From UPXZ01 sp018055865 (GTDB lineage: Bacteria > Bacteroidota > Bacteroidia > Bacteroidales > Paludibacteraceae): a stretch of 35,695 nucleotides of DNA. The translations under genes and the position numbers were made by a program. Positions 7,653 through 16,038 of this stretch are shown here, in pieces; the stretch's first letter is position 1; the number at the start of each line of letters is the position of its first letter. The notes beneath the pieces were generated by a model. The model ran no database searches. It was not told the DNA's origin and was given only the letters and a program-made list of their open reading frames with translations. The stretch spans positions 1 through 35,695 of the forward strand of contig CAXYWB010000015.1 of assembly GCA_964292695.1 (NCBI GenBank), given 5' to 3'.

Positions 7653-8126
7653 GTGAAAATTAAATTGATTTTGGTAGGTAAAACCACGGACGGAAAACTG
7701 GCTGCGTTGATTGAAGAATATACCAATCGGTTGAGATTTTATATTCCATTCGAGCAAATTATACTTCCGGAGCTTAAAAATGCCAAAAATCTGCCTTTAG
7801 ATCAGCAGAAGGAGAAAGAAGGGAATGCCATTTTAGCCAGGTTGGACAATTCGGATGAGGTAATTCTGCTCGACGAGAAAGGAAAGCAGTTTTCTTCGGT
7901 GGACTTTGCTGCTTTTATTTCACGGAAAATGATTTTTTCAAATAAAAGTATGGTTTTTGTAGTCGGTGGTCCATACGGATTTTCGCCGGGAGTTTATCAG
8001 CGGGCCGATTCATTGTTGTCACTTTCAAAAATGACTTTTTCGCATCAAATGATCCGTTTGCTTTTTGCCGAGCAGCTCTATCGGGCCATGAGTATAATAA
8101 AGGGTGAACCCTATCATCATGAATAA
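7653..8126 (+). CDS. rlmH: 23S rRNA (pseudouridine1915-N3)-methyltransferase RlmH
   Basis: RlmH methylates pseudouridine 1915 in helix 69 of 23S rRNA, using S-adenosylmethionine; it is a small SPOUT-family knotted dimer. The GTG at 7653 gives 157 residues, the usual family length. An upstream in-frame TTG at 7611 would add 14 residues with no counterpart in homologues. Diagnostic segments are LDEKGKQFSS, the SAM-binding VVGGPYGFS, MTFSHQMIRLLFAEQLYRA and the terminal PYHHE. Its last bases overlap the start of the downstream kinase gene, and it diverges from DUF4783-nadC. Confidence 0.95.
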   Translation: MKIKLILVGKTTDGKLAALIEEYTNRLRFYIPFEQIILPELKNAKNLPLDQQKEKEGNAILARLDNSDEVILLDEKGKQFSSVDFAAFISRKMIFSNKSMVFVVGGPYGFSPGVYQRADSLLSLSKMTFSHQMIRLLFAEQLYRAMSIIKGEPYHHE

Positions 8127-11100
8127 AGTAAAAGTTATTTATAAGAGAATGTATTTGTCTCACAGGGTTTTAATTCTTGTGATGCTTTTGATGGTTGTCT
8201 GTGGATTTGTTTTTCAGACCATTTACCGGAATTCTCCCCGGCATGCCATACCAGTTCAGAATTTTACTTACGATCTCCATCAAAGAGAAATGAAGGCAGA
8301 TGTAAAGATTAAAGAAATAGAACGCTTGCTCCTTAAGGATTCGGTAGACTTGCTCCCCTACATTTCATTCGAGAAATTGCCTTCTGTTTACCTGGTTTAC
8401 AAAAACGATGAGTTGATTTTTTGGTCGGACAATCAGACCGAGCCGCAGAATCTGAATAATGAGAAATGGCAATACACGCTGCTTTCAAATGTTCATGCCA
8501 TAACCCGCTCGCAACGTACGGGCGACTACAATATTGTTGTGTACATTCCGGTGAAGTACAACTATCCTTACGAGAATGAGGAATTGAAAAATATTTTTTC
8601 TGAAGGAATAAGGCTAAGCAAAGACATTGCTGTTGTGCCCGATAGTCCTGCAAGTCCCAATGCAGTATTCAGTCATGAATCTGAGTATCTCTTTACGCTT
8701 GAAATGCCCGAAAAACCTGTTTATAATGAAGGTTGGGCTATTACGGCTATGATTATGTTTCTGATTGCTTTTCTTATTCTTTTTTATCTTTTCGCTCGTT
8801 TTCCTCTGCTCATCGGTCGTAAATCACTTTCCTGGAAGGGTTACTTTCTTGTCAGCGCGATTATGGCTGCGTTTGTGTTTATTTGCCTGAAGTTCAATTT
8901 CCCGACTGCGTTTTTTCTGAACAAGATTTTCACACCGTTTCATTATGCTTCGAATACATTTTTAAGAACACTGACTCATTTAAGTTTTCTTTCGTTGTTT
9001 CTTTTTGCACTGGTGTATCTTCTCACCTGGTTTGTCAAGGACGAGTTGGAAGCACATAAGTTTTTAAAACCGAAGCAAATACTGTTGCTGATTATTCCGG
9101 GCGTGTTTTTTGTTCTGATTTTTATTTTTCTTACAGGAGTTGTTTTCAATTCATCCACAGATGTCAATATCCTGAAACTGGAAGATTTTTCGCTTGTGTC
9201 TGTCTGGAACCATTTACTCTTTTTACTGTGGGGTATCAGTTTCATGTTCCTGCATTTGAAAACTCACCGGATTTTGCTTCGTACCACCGATCTAATTAAC
9301 ACAGCCGAACTGGATATCATTGTTTCAATTTTCATTTTTGCGGCAGGATACCTGATGTTTGAAACATATATTGCGTTTTTTATGGCTGCATATGTTGTCT
9401 TATCAGTTGTGTTGTATCTGCCGCACGTTTTCCCAAAACTAATGGGCACTAACTCGTTCATGGTTTTTTGGTTGATTTTTTTTACTTTTTTTATCACCTG
9501 GTCTGCCGTACAGATGAATCAGGACAAGAAATTTGCCAAGTACCGCACACTGACAGAAAATCATTATCTGAACGAAGGTACCGACGAAGACCGCCTTGCC
9601 ATAGCTCTGCTGGATGATTTGAACAAAAACATAATGAATGACAGCAGAATAAGGCATTTGGTACTATTCTCCGATTCAATAAGCATAGCTAATGAGTATC
9701 TGAATACTAAATACCTGCGTGGATTCTGGAATAAATATGAAATGCGACTTTTTACGGTAATTCCTGATTCGGAACTCGACAAACAATATACGGATGAAAT
9801 TTCAAATTCGGGCAGAAAAGTAAGAAATACTCACTTTTACTCCATGGGAAACCCCGATTCTGATATGTCTTTTCTGGGAGCTTTTTCGGTAGTAAGCAAT
9901 AATAAGGTAAACACTAACTTTTATATGGAATTTTACCCCAAAAAGTATTTTAAAAGTTATAGTTTCCCCAATTTGCTGCTGGATGATCCTCCGGGCATTC
10001 AGGCTCAGTTCAACCTCTCCACAGCTCGTTATACTTTCCGGGAACTTGTCAGCTCGGCAGGTAATTATCGCTATCCGACAGATGCAGGGTGGATAGAAAA
10101 ACGGAAAGAAAATTATTTCTCACAGATTTATGCCGGCTACAAACATTACATCTATGTGCCGAATGTCTATAATTATTTTGTGCTTTCAGAAGAAAATACA
10201 GGTGCGGTCAAATTTATTATTTACTTTTTCTACACATTTTTGCTTTATATTTTTATCTCTTTTTTCACACTGTGGATTTACAAAATCCTGCATCGTCAGA
10301 CAAGGGTTAATTTTACTTTTTCATCCAAATTCCTGTATTCATTTACCGTATTGCTGGGGATGAGTTTCTTGTCAATATTCTATGTATCGGTAAATTATAT
10401 GCAGCAGAAATACGTTGATGAACAAAAACAAAAACTGGAAGAAACCAAAAACTACATTCAGAGCGCACTGCAGGAGAAGTATTCTTGGCGCGAGTCACTG
10501 GACTCAACGATGACTAACGATCTGAATTTTGACCTGCAGGACTTGTCATATACCTATCAGACCGATATTCATGTATACGACAATAAAGGCAGATTGATAG
10601 CGAGTTCGCAGATGCCGCTCTTTTCCAGGGGACTTATAAGCCGCCAGATTTCGCCCTTGCCCTATTTCTCCAATGTGCAGAACATGAACCAGTATGAAAC
10701 CATCGGCAAACTGGAATACCTGATAGCCTATACTGACTTCTACAATATTGATTACCTGCCATTGGGTTATATTGCGGTTCCGCAGTTTTTCAGCAACGAC
10801 AGGGTAAAGGCCGACCTTGAAAGTTTTCTTTCGGTAATTATTAATATCTACCTGATTATCATTATTTTGTTTATTGCTTTAAGCTTGTTTATCGGCAGGC
10901 AGTTGTCTTCGCCTCTTTTGATGCTTCAGGAAAGCCTCAAACAAATAAAACTGGGGCAAAGAATGCAAAAAATTGATTACAAGCCCAGGGATGAAATAGG
11001 TCAGTTGGTAGAACAATACAATAGAACGGTAGAAGAACTGGAGAAAAGTGCCCAATTACTGGCACGCTCCGAGCGTGAATCGGCCTGGAAGACCATGGCA

Positions 11101-11745
11101 CGCCAGGTAGCTCACGAAATAAACAATCCGCTCACGCCCATGAAACTGACTATACAGCAATTGCAGCGCCGAAAAGCGATGAATGATAAGGATTTTGATG
11201 ATTATTTTGAAAAATCATCTTCCATGCTGATTGAGCAAATTGAAAATTTATCGAAAATAGCCGGTACTTTCTCCAGCTTTGCCAAGTTACCCGAAGCAAA
11301 ATTTTCCAAAGTGGATGCCGCGAAAAAGTTAAGTTCGGTAGTGAGGCTTTTTTCGAACAGCAACGAAAAGATGAAAATAACCTATGAAGGTCCTGAAGAA
11401 AATATTTTTATCCGGGCTGATCACGAACAAATGATTCAGGTTTTCAATAATTTACTGAAAAATGCTGTTCAGTCCATACCGGCTTCGCGGAAAGGTATCA
11501 TCCGGGTTAGCCTGGAGTCGACTGATAAGTGGATCTACATTTATGTGAAAGACAATGGCAAGGGAATAGCCGACGAGATAAAGGATAAATTGTTTACTCC
11601 TAATTTTACCACAAAATCTACCGGAATGGGTCTTGGATTGTCTATCACGCAGAATATCATCATGATGTTTGGAGGCGGAATAACTTTCGAAACCAGTGTG
11701 AATGAAGGAACTACATTCAAAGTTGCACTGCCGCGAATTAATTAG
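8119..11745 (+). CDS. Large multi-pass membrane sensor histidine kinase, NtrY-like
   Basis: This is a 1208-residue inner-membrane kinase. TM1 is at about residues 17-36, followed by a first loop to ~205, then a block of about eight hydrophobic segments (206-468). A second soluble loop (~470-695), two more TM segments, a third sensing loop (~760-905) and a last TM (905-930) follow. HAMP lies at ~930-980. The phospho-acceptor is H999 in VAHEINNPLTPMK, and the HATPase domain has NNLLKNAVQS, DNGKGI and TGMGLGLS. The HEINNP type suggests NtrY-like kinases. The ATG at 8119 overlaps rlmH by 8 bp; a GTG at 8104 is an alternative. No response regulator lies beside it, and the signal is unknown. Confidence 0.88.
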   Translation: MNKVKVIYKRMYLSHRVLILVMLLMVVCGFVFQTIYRNSPRHAIPVQNFTYDLHQREMKADVKIKEIERLLLKDSVDLLPYISFEKLPSVYLVYKNDELIFWSDNQTEPQNLNNEKWQYTLLSNVHAITRSQRTGDYNIVVYIPVKYNYPYENEELKNIFSEGIRLSKDIAVVPDSPASPNAVFSHESEYLFTLEMPEKPVYNEGWAITAMIMFLIAFLILFYLFARFPLLIGRKSLSWKGYFLVSAIMAAFVFICLKFNFPTAFFLNKIFTPFHYASNTFLRTLTHLSFLSLFLFALVYLLTWFVKDELEAHKFLKPKQILLLIIPGVFFVLIFIFLTGVVFNSSTDVNILKLEDFSLVSVWNHLLFLLWGISFMFLHLKTHRILLRTTDLINTAELDIIVSIFIFAAGYLMFETYIAFFMAAYVVLSVVLYLPHVFPKLMGTNSFMVFWLIFFTFFITWSAVQMNQDKKFAKYRTLTENHYLNEGTDEDRLAIALLDDLNKNIMNDSRIRHLVLFSDSISIANEYLNTKYLRGFWNKYEMRLFTVIPDSELDKQYTDEISNSGRKVRNTHFYSMGNPDSDMSFLGAFSVVSNNKVNTNFYMEFYPKKYFKSYSFPNLLLDDPPGIQAQFNLSTARYTFRELVSSAGNYRYPTDAGWIEKRKENYFSQIYAGYKHYIYVPNVYNYFVLSEENTGAVKFIIYFFYTFLLYIFISFFTLWIYKILHRQTRVNFTFSSKFLYSFTVLLGMSFLSIFYVSVNYMQQKYVDEQKQKLEETKNYIQSALQEKYSWRESLDSTMTNDLNFDLQDLSYTYQTDIHVYDNKGRLIASSQMPLFSRGLISRQISPLPYFSNVQNMNQYETIGKLEYLIAYTDFYNIDYLPLGYIAVPQFFSNDRVKADLESFLSVIINIYLIIIILFIALSLFIGRQLSSPLLMLQESLKQIKLGQRMQKIDYKPRDEIGQLVEQYNRTVEELEKSAQLLARSERESAWKTMARQVAHEINNPLTPMKLTIQQLQRRKAMNDKDFDDYFEKSSSMLIEQIENLSKIAGTFSSFAKLPEAKFSKVDAAKKLSSVVRLFSNSNEKMKITYEGPEENIFIRADHEQMIQVFNNLLKNAVQSIPASRKGIIRVSLESTDKWIYIYVKDNGKGIADEIKDKLFTPNFTTKSTGMGLGLSITQNIIMMFGGGITFETSVNEGTTFKVALPRIN

Positions 11746-11755
11746 CAGTTAACAG

Positions 11756-12592
11756 TTATTTTGTCATTTTTACGGCTGCCCAGTTGTTTTTTTGATTGAA
11801 GTAATCCATCTTCAATCCATGCTTTACAGCCCCGGATTCAATTATTGAAACATCTTCCGTGTAAAATCCGCTCATATAAAGACAGCCTCCTTCCGAAAGG
11901 CAATGGGAGTATGCTGCCATATCATTCAGTAATATATTGCGGTTGATATTGGCAATAATGACATCGAAATGCATTCCGCGGAGCAGTGACGCATCTCCCA
12001 GAAGTACCTGAATATTGTTCACACCATTCAGTGCGATATTTTCGAGTGAATTTTCTACGCACCAGTCGTCAATATCAATGGCAGTAATGGCAGAAGCTCC
12101 TTTCATTGAAGCCAGAATGGCCAGTACCGATGTTCCGCAGCCCATGTCCAGAACTGTTTTCCCCGAAAGATCCATTTTCAGAATTTCTGAAACCATGAGC
12201 GAAGTGGTTTCATGATGACCTGTGCCGAAAGCCATTTTCGGATCAATAATGATGTCGTATTCAAGCTTTGGTATGTCCCGGTGAAATGAGCTGTGAATAA
12301 TACATCGGTTGTCAATGATTATTGGTTTGAAGAAATGCTTTTCCCATTCTTCATTCCAGTTTTTGTCTTGCAGTATTTCCTTCTCGTACCGGATTTCAAC
12401 CTGGAAAGGAAAATCAGAAATCTTTTCGTTCGTTGCAGCTTCATCAAAGTCTTTTAGTGGAATGTAGGCATCAAGCCCTGAAGTAGTTGTAACGAAACTT
12501 TCAAAGCCAATCTCACCCAGAAAATCGGCTAAAACGTCGGCAACATAATCCTCTTTGCTGTCAAAACTGAAATGTAGTACTAAATATCTCAT
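11756..12592 (-). CDS. prmA: Ribosomal protein L11 methyltransferase
   Basis: PrmA trimethylates ribosomal protein L11 using S-adenosylmethionine. The 278-residue length is typical of Bacteroidetes PrmA. The N-terminal substrate domain spans ~1-110. The Rossmann-type domain has MAFGTGHHETT, motif I LDMGCGTSVLAILA, IDIDDW (acidic residue for SAM ribose) and IIANINRNIL in place of the common NPPY-like motif. It converges on the sensor kinase with only 10 bp between stops. The start sits just downstream of a -7 element in a strong palindrome. Confidence 0.94.
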   Translation of the reverse strand: MRYLVLHFSFDSKEDYVADVLADFLGEIGFESFVTTTSGLDAYIPLKDFDEAATNEKISDFPFQVEIRYEKEILQDKNWNEEWEKHFFKPIIIDNRCIIHSSFHRDIPKLEYDIIIDPKMAFGTGHHETTSLMVSEILKMDLSGKTVLDMGCGTSVLAILASMKGASAITAIDIDDWCVENSLENIALNGVNNIQVLLGDASLLRGMHFDVIIANINRNILLNDMAAYSHCLSEGGCLYMSGFYTEDVSIIESGAVKHGLKMDYFNQKNNWAAVKMTK

Positions 12593-12613
12593 TGTTCTTC
12601 AATTTTTAGGGGG

Positions 12614-12621
12614 CAAAATTA
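12614..12621 (-). promoter_or_regulatory. prmA promoter -7 element
   Basis: On the minus strand TAATTTTG matches TAnnTTTG, 22 bp upstream of the prmA ATG, giving a very short leader. It falls in the left arm of the palindrome at 12615-12640. Confidence 0.5.
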
Positions 12622-12640
12622 CGAAAAAATTCGTAATTTT
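12615..12640. promoter_or_regulatory. Perfect 11-bp inverted repeat in the prmA / 12763 divergent region
   Basis: AAAATTACGAA and TTCGTAATTTT are exact inverted copies separated by AAAA. The left arm overlaps the prmA -7 element on the minus strand; the right arm runs into TAATTTTA (12634-12641) on the + strand, close to a -7 element. It could be an operator or simply mirrored promoter elements; no T run follows, so a terminator is less likely. Confidence 0.5.
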
Positions 12641-12762
12641 ACAGTCCGAATAGTGGCTGTATCAGTCATTTGTTAAAGTTTTTACTTGCTCTAAAAATGG
12701 CATAGTTGTTGATATATTTTACATGTATTATGTTTTAATCATCATTTAATCTTTTACGCAAA

Positions 12763-14139
12763 ATGAAACGCTTTTTTATTTTAACTAATTTATTCATTTT
12801 TGGTTTGTCGCTGGGTTTTGCTCAGACAGGCAAAATCATTGACGACATATACGTTACGCCAAATGATGCTCAAATGGTACAGGAGGTGAAAGCGGCAATA
12901 AAAACCAAAACGAAAAATACTGAAACTCCGCAATCCACCATTTACAGAAATGGTGCCAGGGAGATTGTGTTCATTGACCGCAACGGAAACAGAACAACAG
13001 CTGTATCCGATACTGTGTATGTCGTTGATGGAGAAGTAATAGCCGATTCTATTGTGTATGACAATAACTCGGAGGAAGAAGGCTACTATATCAATGGATT
13101 TACCGGCTCAAAATCAGATCTGGAATATGCCGAAAGAATCCGCCGGTTTCATAATCCAAAATACACCATAACCATTGCCGACCCCGGATATAACGACATT
13201 TATTTTCTGGACGATAATTACTGGAACGTTTATGTAGATGGCATGTATGCCACTATTACTCCCACCTGGACCAATCCCTACTGGTTTAATTATCAGTATT
13301 CGCCCTACAGCTACAACAGCTGGGGCTGGAGAAGCAGTTTGTATTCACCGTTTGGATGGGGAAGCTACTACGGCTGGGGCGGCTATTACGATCCGTGGTA
13401 CTCTGGTTACTATGGCTGGGGCGGATTTTATGATCCGTGGTATTCCGGCTATTATGGCTGGGGCTATCCGTATTATGGCGGCTGGGGAGGTTACTACGGT
13501 GGTTGGGGATTTCCTTACTACGGTGGTTACTTTGGCAGCGGCTGGTATGATACTACCAATCAGACAAGCAGAAGAAATTACGCCGGTGGAAGATCTGTAT
13601 TTGATTCCGGTACTACATCCAGAAGAAATTCTGTGATCAATTCGGCAGCAGGTTCAAGCAGAAGCGGATATACATCCGTGAGTCGTGATCCCTCTGTAGC
13701 AGGAAGTCAGCGCACTTCAGCAGTAACTTCAAGAGGTACCCGGTCGTCCTACTCACCGGATGTGGATACACGTATGAGAACCGGTTCGGTAAGATCTGCC
13801 CAGGACTGGAACAACGTACGCAGCAACAGCTCCCGAACTTATTCTACACCTGCAGCCGGCGAAAGATCGTCTTCGGTTATCAACCGTACAAATCCAGCAA
13901 CCAGAAGCAGTTCTGTAAATCAGGGTTCAGGTCGTACATACGATTCGCGCAGCTCTTCAGCCACTACACCTTCACGCTCTTACGATAGCAGCTCGAGAAG
14001 CACTACTCCTGCTTACACACCAGCTCGTTCTTACGATTCAGGCAGCTCCAGAAGCAGCGGTTCCATTTCAAGCGGAAGCAGTTCATCCGGTAGCAGCAGT
14101 GGCGGTAGCCGTTCATCTGGAGGCGGAGGAAGAAGATAA
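12763..14139 (+). CDS. Exported low-complexity Gly/Tyr/Trp- and Ser/Arg-rich protein
   Basis: This is a 458-residue protein with a signal peptide (MKRFFILTNLFIFGLSLGFA, cut before Q). Residues ~22-165 look folded, with charged and aromatic residues. Residues ~165-265 are almost wholly Gly, Tyr, Trp and Pro, with tandem YDPWYSGYYGWGG units encoded at about 13385-13460. Residues ~270-458 are rich in Ser, Arg, Gly and Thr and look disordered. Comparable low-complexity proteins occur next to FadL-like barrels in Bacteroides, where some are misannotated as 'vitellogenin'. A surface or cell-envelope role is inferred only from location and composition. The gene downstream is on the same strand after 94 bp. 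Confidence 0.8.
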   Translation: MKRFFILTNLFIFGLSLGFAQTGKIIDDIYVTPNDAQMVQEVKAAIKTKTKNTETPQSTIYRNGAREIVFIDRNGNRTTAVSDTVYVVDGEVIADSIVYDNNSEEEGYYINGFTGSKSDLEYAERIRRFHNPKYTITIADPGYNDIYFLDDNYWNVYVDGMYATITPTWTNPYWFNYQYSPYSYNSWGWRSSLYSPFGWGSYYGWGGYYDPWYSGYYGWGGFYDPWYSGYYGWGYPYYGGWGGYYGGWGFPYYGGYFGSGWYDTTNQTSRRNYAGGRSVFDSGTTSRRNSVINSAAGSSRSGYTSVSRDPSVAGSQRTSAVTSRGTRSSYSPDVDTRMRTGSVRSAQDWNNVRSNSSRTYSTPAAGERSSSVINRTNPATRSSSVNQGSGRTYDSRSSSATTPSRSYDSSSRSTTPAYTPARSYDSGSSRSSGSISSGSSSSGSSSGGSRSSGGGGRR

Positions 14140-14233
14140 TACTTAAACTGATTCCATTCATTTATACATTTTATCATTTTTTACAATCACAATTTTTTCT
14201 CATATACATTTTAATTATTAATTCACAAAAACA

Positions 14234-15748
14234 ATGAAAAAAAACATAGTTGCTGTTCTGTTTTTAAGTGTTAGTCTGTTGGCATCTGCTCAGACAGAAT
14301 ATGATGCATTGAGACTTTCGCAGACCGATATAAACGGAACAGCCCGATATATGAGCCTTGGGGGTGCCATGGGAGCTTTGGGCGGCGATGCTTCAGCTAT
14401 TAAAGACAATCCGGCCGGACTTGGCGTGTACAGAGGTTCTGAAATATCAGGAACATTAAACCTGGCATTAAGCAACACTCAGCCCATAGAATGGTACAGT
14501 GGAAAAACCACACAGGATGGAAGTTCAAAATTGACATTCAACAATGTATCGTACGTGATGACAATGCCTGTAAAAGAAGGCAGAAGTCTGGTAGGTTCCA
14601 ATTTTTCATTTTCCTATCAAAAAATCAACGATTATAATAAGTCCTTCAGGATAAACGGCAATAACTCTCAGCGGTCATTCACCGATTATTTAGCCGCGTT
14701 TTCAAGTCCGAATCCGCCTATAGTAGGTGATGTGTCTTATGACAATTATGATATGCCATGGCTTACCGTTTTAGGATTTGATGGATACCTCATTGATATT
14801 GACGGACAGAATTTCACGTCAGTACTTGGTCAGGGCGAGCAGGTGACTCCTTCTTATCTCATGAATCAGTTCGGTTCGTTGAGTGAGTTCTCATTCGGCT
14901 GGGGTGGAAATTACAACGACAATCTTTTCATCGGGGCAAGTTTGAATGTTCGCAACCTGGATTATTCACTTTCATCCACCCTGAGCGAGAACTTTGGAGA
15001 AGGCGGAGGTTTTGATCTGGTGAATAAACTTTCACAAAGCGGTGTAGGTGTCAATGCAAAATTAGGTGCCATTTATCTTCCTTCTAATTATCTGAGACTG
15101 GGTGTGTCGGTGCATTCTCCTTCAATAACCTACATTTCAGAAGAAAGTTATGCCGATATGTATTCGGATTTAATTCCGGAGGAAGATCAATACCCGGCCG
15201 AAACACCGGTTAATGCTCAGTCGTTTAACCTCTGGAGTCCCATGCAGTTACAGGCAAGTGTAGCTTACCTGTTCGGAAAATCGGGGTTGATTTCTGCAGA
15301 ATATAATTTTGTGAATTACCGGGGTGCCCGATTCCAGACAACCACCAACAGTGTGCAGAATTTCGGAGATATCAACTTGGCTATGAAAGATGTGCTGAAC
15401 AATGTACACGTATTCAAAGTTGGTGCCGAAGTAAAAGCTACTCCAAACTTGTCTTTGCGTGCCGGATATGCTATGATGACACCTGCGGTCAATCAGGATT
15501 ATGAATTCGGCAAATTGCTGGTACGTAACTCTGTGAATACAAATACAGAGTATTTTGATCAAAAATACAATACAAGCTTTCTTACCTTTGGGCTTGGATA
15601 CCGGGAAGCTACCTGGTTTATCGATTTGGCTTATGCACTGAGAAATCAGATGGAAGATTTTTATCCCTATCAGGACATAGCTTTGATGCCGGCATTAATT
15701 GATAATAAAACTCACAACATTGCCTTAACGCTGGGATTGCGAATGTAA
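14234..15748 (+). CDS. OmpP1/FadL/TodX-like outer membrane protein ('hemin receptor' type)
   Basis: This 504-residue protein has a signal peptide (MKKNIVAVLFLSVSLLASAQ). The mature N-terminus carries the conserved ARYMSLGGAMGALGGDASAI and DNPAGLGVYRGSE of the FadL-like hydrophobic-compound transporters of Bacteroidetes. Alternating strands continue to a C-terminus (NIALTLGLRM) suited to a beta-barrel. Members are often called 'hemin receptor', a label with little support; passage of hydrophobic molecules through the outer membrane is the safer reading. It probably shares a transcript with the low-complexity protein upstream, and a strong terminator follows. Confidence 0.88.
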   Translation: MKKNIVAVLFLSVSLLASAQTEYDALRLSQTDINGTARYMSLGGAMGALGGDASAIKDNPAGLGVYRGSEISGTLNLALSNTQPIEWYSGKTTQDGSSKLTFNNVSYVMTMPVKEGRSLVGSNFSFSYQKINDYNKSFRINGNNSQRSFTDYLAAFSSPNPPIVGDVSYDNYDMPWLTVLGFDGYLIDIDGQNFTSVLGQGEQVTPSYLMNQFGSLSEFSFGWGGNYNDNLFIGASLNVRNLDYSLSSTLSENFGEGGGFDLVNKLSQSGVGVNAKLGAIYLPSNYLRLGVSVHSPSITYISEESYADMYSDLIPEEDQYPAETPVNAQSFNLWSPMQLQASVAYLFGKSGLISAEYNFVNYRGARFQTTTNSVQNFGDINLAMKDVLNNVHVFKVGAEVKATPNLSLRAGYAMMTPAVNQDYEFGKLLVRNSVNTNTEYFDQKYNTSFLTFGLGYREATWFIDLAYALRNQMEDFYPYQDIALMPALIDNKTHNIALTLGLRM

Positions 15749-15768
15749 TACATCTAAATAATACTAAG

Positions 15769-15799
15769 AAAAAACCAGGTCACAGGATCTGGTTTTTTT
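15769..15799 (+). terminator. Intrinsic terminator after the FadL-like gene
   Basis: AAAAAACCAG (15769-15778) pairs with CTGGTTTTTT (15789-15798) around a 10-nt loop, ending in a T7 run. It lies 20 bp past the stop at 15748. Confidence 0.88.
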
Positions 15800-15828
15800 G
15801 TGTGTTTACCCGAAAAGAAGTACCTTTG
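15797..15828 (+). promoter_or_regulatory. prfC promoter with both Bacteroidetes elements
   Basis: TTTG at 15797-15800 and TACCTTTG at 15821-15828 are separated by exactly 20 bp, a full match to the TTTG / TAnnTTTG consensus. The start of transcription would be near 15835, giving a leader of about 200 nt before the prfC ATG. Confidence 0.65.
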
Positions 15829-15834
15829 CCGTCT

Positions 15835-15903
15835 TTTAATTTGGTTAACGAGGCTGGCTCAGAAATAAGAATAACCTGCCAGGGCAGGCAAGCACAAATT
15901 AAA
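15835..15903 (+). promoter_or_regulatory. Possible structured leader of prfC
   Basis: TTTAATTTG (15835-15843) and CAAATTAAA (15895-15903) can close a 9-bp stem. It encloses a second hairpin, CCTGCC-AG-GGCAGG (15875-15888). The structure begins at the predicted transcript start. No known riboswitch class was recognised. The remaining bases to 16038 are AT-rich, with no other signal seen. Confidence 0.35.
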
Positions 15904-16038
15904 CCAATGAATGTAAACTTATAGATATTAAAAATCATTGTATGTCAGCTGTATACGATATGAAGAATAATGAAATTTGCGTTCAAAAATCTCTTTTTGT
16001 TTAATCTTATTAATCTCACCACTATTTATATTAAAACG

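Noticed and set aside
13238..13636. A 132-codon + strand frame inside the low-complexity protein gene
   Set aside because: It is a frame shadow of the Gly/Tyr/Trp repeats, giving an Ala/Ile/Thr-rich translation without a plausible start.
15970..16038. Upstream ATG for prfC
   Set aside because: The extra 23 residues are Phe/Leu/Asn-rich and not part of RF3, which begins near MSLQTEILRRR.
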